DNA of 64,000 nt from Patiria pectinifera (lineage: Eukaryota; Echinodermata; Asteroidea; Valvatida; Asterinidae): NCBI GenBank assembly GCA_029964075.1, contig CM057146.1, positions 8,513,501 through 8,577,500 of the forward strand, given 5' to 3'. Numbering within the stretch: the stretch's first letter is position 1; every line of letters starts with the position of its first letter. A program made the translations under genes and the position numbers. The notes under the pieces were generated by a model. It was given only the letters and a program-made list of their open reading frames with translations. It was not told the DNA's origin and searched no databases. Shown piece by piece: positions 25,301 through 37,300 of this stretch.

Positions 25301-28300
25301 AGCCATTGTCAAGGCACAGTTACATCATTTCGCAGATGCGTCCGAACGAGGTTATGGTGCCGTCAGCTACCTACGTCTTACTGACACCGACAGTTGTAAT
25401 CACTGCTCGTTCGTGATGGCTAAAGCTAAACTTGCACCGCTTAAGACGACTACTATACCTAGACTGGAGCTGGCCGCGGCAGTCGTGTCTGTGAAGCTTG
25501 ACAGAATGATCAAACTCCATATGCAATTACAATTTGCAGAGTCTATCTTCTGGTCTGATAGTATGATTGTCCTCCAATACCTCAGCAATGAAGATAAGCA
25601 GTTCCAGACCTATGTCGCCAATCGAATCGCCATGATCCAAGATCAATCCTCTCCAAACCAGTGGAGACATGTTGATTCTGCCTCAAATCCAGCAGATGAC
25701 GTATCAAGGGGATTGGCAGCCCAACAACTCATCGACTGTGAACGCTGGTTGAATGGTCCAGCCTTTCTTCTGAAAGAGGAAGATGCCTGGCCAGTGCAAC
25801 CAGACTTCAAGTCCCTTCAGCTGCAAGAAGAGGCTGAGGTTAAGAAGGAACCACTGGTATACGCGACCAATACCAACACCACACCAATGTCCCATCCTAT
25901 GGATGACTTGATTGGCCGCTACTCATCCTGGTACGCTCTGAAGAGAGCAGTGGCTTGGGTCCTCCGTGTGAAACAGTTGTTGCGCATGCGAGCTCTCAAG
26001 CTGACTGACACAACCACCCTAGCTGGCAAGTCTCTGTCAGTTAAGGAACTCCAAGATGCCGAAGCTGCAATAGTCTGCCACACTCAGCACACTGCGTTCA
26101 ACGAGGAGCACCTGAAGTCAAATCGCCTTCAAAGGTTGTCCCCCATAACCTCGAACAGCGGTATCTTATGTGTTGGCGGACGCCTGACGAATGCCAACAT
26201 ACCACACCAAGCTAAACACCCATGGATCATGCCAAATAAACACCGAGTGACCGAGCTCATCATTCAGCAATACCATCATCAGTATGGACATTCTGGTGGC
26301 GAAAGGATCCTCGCTGAGCTACGCCAGAAGTACTGGATCGTAAAGGGGCGCATAGCCGTTAAGCGCGTTCTTCGTCACTGCCTAGAATGCAAGAAGAGGA
26401 AGGCAACCCCTGAAACCCAAGTGATGGCGGACCTACCCAAGGATCGAGTAACCCATGGAGCAGCACCATTCAGCACCGTAGGTGTTGATTTCTTTGGCCC
26501 TTTCATGGTGAAGAGAGCCCGCAGTGAGTTGAAGCGATATGGTTGCTTATTCACTTGCCTCACCACTAGAGCCATCCACATAGAGGTCTGCCAGAGCCTA
26601 GAGACGGATTCCTTTATAAACGCACTGCAGCGCTTTATAAGTCGCCGTGGACAGCCAGCCCAAATCCGCTCGGATAATGGGACCAACTTCGTAGGAGCGC
26701 AACGTGAACTTCGTCGTGCTCTACAAGACTGGAACCAGCACCAAATAGAGAACTACCTGCACCAGCGAGAAGTCCAATGGATTTTTAATCCACCAGCCGC
26801 TTCGCACATGGGTGGAGTTTGGGAACGACAGATACGGACCATTCGCTCTATCCTAGGAAGTCTCCTTCACCAGCAGCTGACTGATGACGAAGGATTAAAC
26901 ACTCTGATGTGTATTGTTGAGGGAATAGTAAACAGACGTCCCATTACAAAGCTTTCAGATGATCCCCAAGATGCCTCTCCTCTCACACCTAACCACCTGT
27001 TACTCCTTCGATCTGGTCAGACCCTACCACCTGGACACTTCGATACCAAGGATCTCTATAAGAGACGCTGGCGCCAGGTCCAGTACCTCGCTGATGTCTT
27101 CTGGACCCGATGGTTGAAGGAATACCTCCCATCACTGCAGCACCGCCAGAAATGGTTACATCCGCGAAGAAATCTTCAGGTTGGAGACCTTGTTTTGATC
27201 CGTCACGAGAGCACCCCACGCAGCAAGTGGCCTTTGGGTCTTATTGTTGCCACGCACCCAGGGAAAGATGGATATGTCCGCTCCGTGCGAGTCAAAACCC
27301 AAGCCGGAGTGTATGTTAGGCCGACTGACAAGATCTGTCTTCTTGAAGCCGAGTTGACACCACCAACTGCGACGACTGATACCAGCCAGGATGAGGACGA
27401 TAATGATAACACTTAGTTATTAGTGGAAGCTATTCAGCTTAAGTTTCCTTACATTTTAGGAACTAGTCTTCTTCATCTTAAATCTGCTTAGTATTTCATA
27501 GAGATTTAGAGCACAACTGTCCTTGACTTTCGTGGATGACACAATCAGATATGTCATCGGGGTCGGTGTAGCGGACGTTGTGTATTTTTTACCTTTTCTT
27601 ATTAATTTGTCTTTAATTAATGCCATTTAATCATCTTTAGGTTTAGAAAATATTTTTATCCTCATTATTTAGCTTAGACCATGTACATGTACAATTTAGA
27701 TGTACAATTTAGTGTATGATCCCTTGACCACAGTCCCCGATCTCTGTACGACCTTGTTTTGCCCAACTCTGCCAGGCCTGGGTGGCGGTCCCCATAGCAA
27801 CCTCCCCCAACTCCAGACCAAAACATTCCCTAAGGTGCCATAATTTCACCCTGTTAGGACACTGTCTGTGCATTGACCATAGTTTTAGCCCATTTTCCCA
27901 TCATTCTGTTGCTAGTGTCCAAACCTACAACACCTGTTTTATACACCGTTAGTTTTATACACCGTTTGTTTTACACACCGTTAGATTTGCACAGTATAGA
28001 CACCCAATTTTGGCAACACCCCCAGCGTAGTAAGTACATAGTTTTTCTTCATTTATCTTATAGTTGAATTAATACTAGTTTAATATTTAATTGTTTATTT
28101 CCCTTTTGTGTACCCAATTTACTTTATTCTACCATTTGTATTAGTTTATAATTTCCCCTTATATTTTGTTATTTTTCAGCAAAACCTTCCTTCCTTCCTT
28201 CCGTTCCCACCATACTTCTGTACTTCACTACCTTCATCCTACATCTGAACATCAAACCTCATTTCTGCAATTGATTCTACTTGATCGAACTATAAATAAA

Positions 28301-31300
28301 GACTTAAAGGAAGCGTATATTGTACCATGGGACAATTTATTCATAACCATTTGAAAACGCAAGTCTATAGCTGTAGTCGGCTATAATAATAATAATAATA
28401 ATAATTCACAAGCGTGCAGGAAACCAGTGGTACATTCTGTGTACTGAAACTTTCAATGAGTATCAAGTTTCACATCAAGTAGAAAGGTCTGTGCTGTAAC
28501 TTCCTCAATCATTTGAAATTTTCCCAAGCTTTTTGGTAGATGTTGTAGTATGAAGGGGAGTTACTGGTTGAAGAAGTAACTGGTCTTGTCATGTTCATTT
28601 CAGGCCAGTGCGGATCCGTCAGTGGTTGGGTGCTATCATGATCTCAGCAAGCGTCTTGTCCTGGCCCTGAAGCACGAGGAGAGACGATGCGGCTATCTCA
28701 GCCACCAAGCCGTCCTGATGATGTCAGCTCATGACGAGGTGGCTGCCATGCCTGAAGGTAAGGATCCATCCAGAACCAGCCTTCCTCTTTGGAACTTTAC
28801 ACGTGTCCCCTCCGCTTCGCCCCCATCCCACACCCTTTCCTGTCCTGTTCTTTCCACCACCCGTCTTCGAACTCCAGTCATCAAGCTGTCCTGATGATGT
28901 CAGCTCATGACGAGATGGCTGCTATTCCTGAAGGTAAGGAAGCATCCCAGAACTGGTCTTTTTCTTTGGAACTTAACACCTACCTCCTCCCTTTCGTCCC
29001 TAAGCCACACCCTTTCCTGTCCCTTTTTTTTTTCATCATCCCTCTTCGAACTTCAGTCATCAAGCTGTCCTGATGATGTCAGTTCATGACGAGGTGGCTG
29101 CCATGCCTAAAGGTAAGGATCCATCCAGAACCAGCCTTCCTTATTGGAACTTTACACGTGTCCCCTCCGCTTTGCCCCCATCCCACAGCTTTTCCTTTGC
29201 CTTTCTTTCCACCACCCCTCTTCGAACTCCAGTCATCAAACTGTCCTGATGATGTCAGCTCATGACGAGGTGGCTGCTTTTCCTGAAGGTAAGAAAGCAT
29301 CCCACAACCGGTCTTCCTCTTTGGAACTTTGCACCTACCCCTGCCCTTCGCGTCCAACCCACACCCTTTCCTGTTGCTTCCCCCCCCCCCTCTTTAAAGT
29401 ATGTACCTACAGTGCAAATTGAACATTGCATTATCCTTATTTCCCTACAGATGCAGAGGAATCGCCATTCTCCATCATGCTACAGAAGAGCAAGCTTTGT
29501 CGAGACCTCAGACATGTATTCAATGGGTAGGTTGTCCTTTGACTGTCCATTGTACCCCATCAAATTGCAAAAGCAGTATTTAATTTGTCATCCTCGGGCT
29601 TCGAGATTCATTAGTCGTAGTCGGTTCAAAACCCTTTTTAAAGTACCAAATAAGTTAGCAATTCAAATATATCAAATAGGTGTCAAGTAAATTGTAAAAT
29701 TGTTCGTTACTGAGTATTATTAGAATAAATGACGAAACCCTTTATCTCCATTTTGGTTTCCCTTATAAATAGCAGAGAAACTTTTTTGAACTTGTTTAAT
29801 TCGATTTTTTTCATCTTTATGTCAGAATCGTTTAATATCCTTTTCTTACCATAGTTTCAATCAGCGGTGTAGCCAGGGTTTTCACCATAGGGGGCGAGTT
29901 GGAAGGGGGGGGGGACCTGTAGCACCTGTGCTGAAAGGTAGTCAGGGTTTTCACTGGTCACCTGGCCTCCTTAAAATCAAAGGGGGGAGGGAGGATAGAT
30001 GTACACCATCTTTGGGAGTGCCCTTCAAAGTGGACACTATCAGGCAATAGAAGGCTTTCTTCATGGTGGCACAATTAAAGATGTTCTCACAAGGTTAAAA
30101 AGGGCCTCTTGTGAAAAAAAGGGCCGCTCGTAAAAAAGGACTAGCAAATTTCCAGTGGAGGAACAATGATTTCGTTTGGCTACACCGCTGATTTTTTTCT
30201 TGTTACTGAAATCAGTCAGCTGCAGTTGCTATCTTCAAAATTTACATTTTGAGTAAATAATTTACTGGCCAATTACAAAGATGAATGCATGTAGACAACA
30301 GGAATACTTACGTTTTGATTGATATTTTTGTGGACAGATTGTGCGACAAAGGTGTGATCCACGTCTTCATCAATAATTGGATTGAAGTCAGCTTCTGCCT
30401 GCCCCACAAAGTGCACAACGTGGATCAGATGGTCGTCATCGATGTAAGAAGTTTCACAATATGGCTTGTGAAAAATCGTGTTCATGTGGCATCAAAACCT
30501 TTAAAGATTTATTCGTGTTAGAATCACGTCAACACAGTTTGTGAAATATTGTCCAATTACATGATGTACAAGTGGACGCGGAGCGCGCAAAATCTCAGAC
30601 AAACAAAACTTAGTGTATAAAAAACTCCATAGGGTTGTCTAAGGGGCGTGGCTAACTCGGAAATGGCGATAGGTCAATTGGTTGAGAGCCTGTCATGTGG
30701 TTGGTTTTAACATTTTAAAATAAAGACATGGCTGGCTGGTCTTAAACACTTTTGCAGTGTCGCATGAAATTTTGACTCCTGTGAAATCCGGTGCCAGCAC
30801 CATTATTGGTTGAACGTTCACAATCCTCGCATAGGCATGCGCAATACGACCATGAGTCAGTATTTCATAGTCCTAAATTCACACTACGGTACATCTGCAT
30901 TCTGCGTGACATCGCGCAGTAAGCGCGATGCGCACGTCAGTCTCCGTATAAGGAGTTGTTTACCAGAGGGCCTTACCATTGTATAGCTAGAGGGGTATTT
31001 TGTTGATTGAAATCGTTGAAAATTTATATTTTTTTAACTTGTTTTGACTTTTGGACCAAAATTTTATTTTATTTTACCGAAAAGGCCTTCGGCTCAGGTA
31101 ATTATCAGCATCTAGACTGGTCTTAAACAGAGTGTTTAAAACAGGGTAAAAAGTAAAAAATGATTGCCCTGGTCCCAGTTAAGTGGAATAGCTTGTCACT
31201 TGAGACCAGATCTTGATCGACTTGTGATGACATGTAATGGCTTGATTATAATGCTGCTCCTTAATGCCCCCCGACTCCAAAGAAGACTCATTACCAGGTA

Positions 31301-34300
31301 GAGAAAAGCCACTGTCACCACATGCTTTGAAGTTTTTGCCTCACACCCCATTTTTCTTGAAGACATGAAATCTTCCTCCTTATTAAACTTTCCATCCTGC
31401 AGAAGTGACCAGAAATCACAATCCTAGACCAATGAGCCACAGCACCTTGCTGAATTTGAAGGAAAAAAAGCGTTACAAGAACCTGACCTATTTTTTAAAA
31501 AACTTTTTGGCCTAATCCGTTTAGGGTCCCCTTCTTGAAAATGAGGCCGCCCTATTTTGCCCCCCCCTTGCAAATTGGGCCCCCTTTAGTCCACTGCCTG
31601 CAAGTAGAATTGCAACACTATTATGCTTTCCTCCATCAGCCCACGATGATAGAGCAGAGCCTTCTTGCCATCAGACCCTACCACGCCCTGCTCCTCCTGG
31701 AGGATGAGAAGGAACTACAGCAGTCTCTCCCTAAGGATTGCTCACCGTCTCTGCGCCGCGTCATCAAGTGGTCCTCACCGCTGAATAGTCTGCAGAGGCT
31801 CAGTCAAGACACCGATCTAGCTCTGTCTCAGGTATGGGTCTGTGTGCATACAGTGCATCCCAAAATACCCCCAACTTTTTTTTTGCAAGGCTCTAGCGTC
31901 GGCACAAAAACACGTACCGCCACTGTTTTTATACCATTTTGATGCATGGAATTTGAACTTTATCCCTGGCGAGTATTGGTTTGATATTTAGAAGAGTTTT
32001 AAAATTATTCGTGTTCAAATAACGGCATGTCGAAAACCAACTTAACCGATTTCAAGGAAAATTGATGATGTGGTACATCAGATGCAAACTTGAGTCACAC
32101 TTTGAGCGCGCTTTTTGAATAGGTACATACTTGCTCGTGAATTTCAAAGCTGAACTTGAAACAAAGAACAATATTGTGAATTCATTTAAGGTGTAGTCTA
32201 CGTGGATCGAAAAGAAAAGGAAACACAGAAAGTAAACGGCAACGAGATCGTCACATCATGAACATGATGAACCATTTTCACATTAGAAAAAATGCGCATG
32301 ATTGATTTTTCGTGAAATCGGTTGAGTTTGTTTTTGACATGCCTTTATTTGAACACAGATCATTTCAAAACATTTTTGAAAATCAAACCAATACTTACCA
32401 GGGATAAAGTTGAGATTCCAAGCTTTAAGACGATATAAAAATAATGGCAGTACGTGTGTCCTGTGAGACGCTAGAGCCTCGCAAAATTATGTTGCGGATA
32501 TTTTGGGACACGCTGTAGAGATTTACACAAGTCTAAATCAAATTCACAAGTAATCTTAAGTCATAACAAAAGTCCATCACATTTCATATCACAGCTCATA
32601 TCATAAGTCCTCACAACAATTTACGTCCTTTTCACTTTTTCTCTATAGAAATGTATTTCACACAAGGCCGAGACTCAATCCTCGTACAGAATACAGAGGA
32701 GGGAGTTTTTTTAAGGTTTTTTTTTATTTTTTTTATTTTTATTATTTTTTTTGGAAGTTTAAAGTTTAAATACTTTTAATATTTATTTGTGCTTTCTAAT
32801 TGTTTTTTTTGTGGTTTTTTTTAATGTTGTAAATGTCATGCAATTCAGTTTCTAACTGCTATATGTCATGTTTTTTAAATAAACCATAAACCATAAACTC
32901 ATATCGTCATTCTTGCTCTAAAAACTTATCAATTTTCAAATTGTCTTCTTACAGGTCTTTCAGATTGTTGGCCACATGGTATACTGGGGCAAAGCGACAA
33001 TCATCTACCCAATCTGTGGTAGCAATGTGTATATCTTATCACCAAGGGCTCCCACGTCAGCGTAAGTCAAAGCTAAAGCAGAGAAATCTGTGAAACCTAA
33101 CAAAGCCTTGCTTTCAATCGAAATATGTCAAGAAGAGACCCCTGTCAATGGATAATGATTCCAATAATCCAACCATTTCAAACTCAACGAGTATGTACAC
33201 GGATAAGATTTGAAGGTTTGGGTGGTGAATTCAGTTTAAAGAGTAAGTTTCAAGTTTGGTTTATGGTTTATATAGCAGTTAGAAACTGAATTGCATGACA
33301 TTTACAACATTAAAAAAAAAAAATTATGAAGCACAAATAGATATAAAAAGTACATGTATTTAGCCTTTGAAAGTTAAAAAAAAGCCACCTCTGCATTCTG
33401 TACGAGGATAGAGTCTCGGCCTTACTTGAAATACATTTCTATAGAGAAAAAAAATGAAATGGACTTGAATACACTTTTACAGTTTTGCAGTTGCACCATA
33501 TTGTAGCGAAAACCACTTTAATTTGCTGTCCAGTAGGAATGGAATAATTTGTAGTACTATTGCTAGTCGTGCCAACTGAAAAGTCATTCACTAGACATGT
33601 TCCTTCTAAAATTATTTTTGTGTTGCTTTCACTTAACTGGCGGATCCCTGAGTAGGCTTCGCTACAATATGACATGAAATCTCTGAAAACAGTGGAAAAC
33701 TCAATGTTTGGAAGTGTGCGCTGTCATCATTAGGCAGACTGTACAGAGAAGGGGAGAGTTTTTTTCTTATATTTAACTTTAAAAAATATTGGGATGCCTT
33801 CATCATAAAAAAGCTCATTTCTTTCCTGAAGAAAGGAAAACTGTGATCCTCTAGTTGGACTTACTTTTTTTTCTCATCAAGTCAGCTGCGCTAATGAAGC
33901 ACTTTTAGTTGTGTAGTCATGACTAAGATTTTACTGATGTCCATCCAAAAGATGTATGAAGAAACTTTTTTATTTCTAAAATGTCCTTCGCAGAAATTCC
34001 CCGTACCATGAAGAGTTCCGTGACATCACAGCAGGAGGCTTCCTAACAGAGGCGCTGGCTGCATTCTCACAGCCAACTCCATTCAGCGATGTGATGAACA
34101 TTGGAGAGAAAGAGGTACAAAGTAGCACCTTAACCCTTACACCCCCCCCCTTAACCTAACCCCCCCCCCCCCTCCCCATGCATCCTCCCACACCCACACA
34201 TCCCAGTCCTACCAATCCCCTCCCACAGATTAGTGGTAGGATAGCAGCATAATGACACATTTGCGACCTGTCTCCACGAAATAAGCCAAAAGTTGCAAAT

Positions 34301-37300
34301 TGCCATTTTTGCAGTATGGTGGGCCAAAGCCAAAATTCGAAAACATTTTTGTTTCCTTTTTTATATTTTTTTTTGTACGGGCATGAGAATCTTCCTGTTT
34401 AAACAGGAATTTCTGTTTGTTTGTTGCCCAAATTTCCGAGGTTTTTTTTTTATTTTAAGCCTGTTTTGGGTTTTTTGGCCTGATTTCACATCTTTTTTCC
34501 TGTTTTTCCACAAGTTTCCTGGTTTTTCATTGAAATTCATTCTCATGCCTGTTTTTAAAAATGTCACAAAAGCCTCCAAATTTATTACATAATTGCTCAA
34601 CTTCAATGAAGTTGGCGGTTTGTGCTTCTGCAACTGAACTCAGTATCCTTAAATGTTGTGTACATTGGAAAAGCTGTTGTTCTTCAGAACACAGAAATAC
34701 AGGTATCTTGATTCTTGAACAAATCTGCTTTTGAGCTCATTTTGTGGCGCAAGTCACTTTTGTGACTGCATTCTGTTAATGATATCTTTGTGAGATCATT
34801 GAAGTTGGAGGACCCGGCACTTTCATCCTTGTATCAGAAACCTTCTTAAATATTCTGAGAAAGATTTTTTATATGATGAAGATGCCTGGCCTTCCAGCTC
34901 TTTATAATTGATACATGTCAGTCAGCAAGTAGTCTGCTGTAACATTTTTAAAGATATAGTCCATCATTTGTAATTTGTGCATTTTGTTCGTTTGAAGCAA
35001 CAAAAGTGTTCAAAATCTAATGAAAGATACTGAACAACTAACCTGATGAAGTTTCAGCTCAGCTTCAGCTGTATATTCTGAGAAAAACAGCATTCTAGGA
35101 TCTCAATTTCAAATCAAAAGTTGCTGAATCATGTTTTGAATTGTTTTGAATTGCAGCTATACGCGATGTCGCGCACTGATCCGACGAATTATAGCAACCG
35201 CGCGCGCCTGTTCATCGTGCCAATGCTTTGCTTGCGCGCGCTGCGCCGAATAACAAAACGAACTACTAATTTAAATTTTCCTACGGTGCGTCTTAAGACG
35301 CACCGTTGGAAAGGCCTTCTTTCGTTGATTACTTCAAAATGATAGCTGGCCAGAAAGATTAATTTCACAGGGAGTTTAGTCCACTTAGTATCTTTCAACC
35401 AAGTATGTTTTTCAACAATAATACGCCAGTTACTTTTTTGGATGGCTGCAAATGATGGACTATAGCTTTAATCCTCATGAAATCTTGTGTTGACAGAATG
35501 AGGCTGAAAAGGTGAAGATTCTGGTCTGGCTGCTACAAAAGAGACTTCTCATACAGGTGAGATTAGTTTCTCTTAAAACAAAACAAGTGGAATTAAATAT
35601 CCATGTTTGGCAGCAAAAGGTGACCTGTACAAGGAATTTGTTAAAAACAAATTTTGTGAAAAACAAATTCTGCATTCAGGAAGGTTCCTTGCAGAAATGA
35701 CACAGGAGTTAAAATTTACTCGTAAAAAAAACAAACTGTCTTTCTTTGCGATTCTGCGATGACAAGTATGGACTCCTTGAACAGTAGAGGGCGCTTTTAG
35801 ACCGCTTTTGAGAGCCCCGTGGACAGGACCAGGGGCGGAGATTTGTGTCACAAAGTGATGGGGATGATCACAATTTTGGGGGGTAAAATCCCTCCAAAAG
35901 TGACCCTGAAAAAAAATTTGCGCCTGCAAAATATTTGAAAAGGGAAGGGATTTGGGACTATTCGCAGATTGAGGACGCTATTTAACAAAGGGTGTTGGAA
36001 ATTCTGGGGGGATGAGTGTATACAAGATCCTCCCCCTTGCCCAAAAAGTTGGGGGGTGGAGATATGCCCCCCCCCCCCATCCCTCTCCGGGATCTCCGCC
36101 CATGGACAGGACGCACCGTGTGCACGTACTCGTTTGCAGGTGTATAGCAGGAATTATGCACAACTTATTTTTTTCTGAATGTGTACGAAGCCATGGTGTC
36201 TTCATGTGAGCGTGAAGCAATGCATTCGAATGTCTCTCCCAGTGGTCTCCCCCAACTCTCCCTTTGTAGCCGTTGAGGGGGTACTTGTGCAACAGAGACC
36301 AAAGCCCCACTTTCAATTGGAATCATTGAACAATCCCGTATTGGTTTCAACTGATCCTGCTTACAGCTTCATACGTACGTATTCCTGATGATCCCTACCG
36401 AGAGGCCCACCCAGCTTGTTGATCTTCAAGACAAGCATTCCAGGCCGTCACCGTCATCGTCGTCCGCTTCACAAGACAAGAACAGCTCAGCCAGTACCAA
36501 CCCATCTCATCACGGCTCCACGGGAAACGTGGCGGATAACATGTCAAGTAAAGCAGCATGTTACAAGCGCATTTTCAATCCATGTTGTGTCCCAGCCCAG
36601 TTGGGTTTACAGTTTAGATTTGCCTGCAGAGAGACTTAAAACGCACATATGAAAAAGCAGTGTAATTCTCCCTCCCCTTGTACACAAAGACAGTGTTTAT
36701 AAGCAACCAGAATGAGAGAGAAGTGGGAAAATAGGAAGGGCAAGACACTATTCCCCTGCCTGTAAACAATCATGATCTGATACTCCGTGCCCTCTGGAGA
36801 CATGCACACAATAGGGAACAAATGATTGTATACGTCTTCACAGGGCAGTTTCTATAGATGAATACGTCTCAAATGGTAGAGTTTTAGAAAAGGGATATTA
36901 GGTCCGAATTTCAGCCAAGGAAATTAATTCTGGTTAAAATAAGAGCATTTTGAAATTGTACTTTCAAACTCGAAAACTTAAGTGCACGAGAACAAAGAAA
37001 TGTCTCCGCAAGGATACAAATTTCAGTGTGGGTGCTTTTTTTGTGCAGACTTCTTTGAATCAAAATTTCAACTTCTAACCCAATTATCAGTTTAATCGTG
37101 TAATGTGTGTGTGTGCATTGAAGTAATATTTATATCATCTTGCATGGTGAATTACACAGTAGGATTTCAGACCAGCTCAAAGGCTAAGAGGCTGAGACTC
37201 CATCATTTGATTTCAAAATTGGTTGAAATTACATTTCAATTTGCTGTATATTTCAACTTCAGTTGTTTTTCAAGGTGATCAGTTGGGAACCACAAGAAGA

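Larger units (their letters stand above)
20867..28385 (+). mobile_element. Full-length BEL/Pao LTR retrotransposon in NPRL3 intron 4
   Basis: Two direct 819-bp LTRs (20867-21685 and 27567-28385), both starting TGTAGCGGACG, enclose gag and pol in the same strand as NPRL3. LTR ends are uncertain by a few bases because the target was an AAT microsatellite, and the 5-bp target duplication is probably within ATAAT. The pol order, protease, RT, RNase H, integrase with a C-terminal DUF5641-like tail, is that of BEL/Pao. The reading frame is interrupted twice (gag/pol frame change near 23067, TGA at 24597), so this copy is probably not autonomous as it stands. No envelope-like frame is present. Confidence 0.95.

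Noticed and set aside
20867-28385. Endogenous retrovirus with envelope
   Set aside because: Gag DUF1759, the protease-RT-RNase H-integrase order and the DUF5641-like tail identify BEL/Pao, and there is no envelope-like frame between pol and the 3' LTR.
28789-29422. Independent genes from open frames in the exon-5 array
   Set aside because: These frames are shadows of the tandem exon-tail units and their pyrimidine-rich intron parts.
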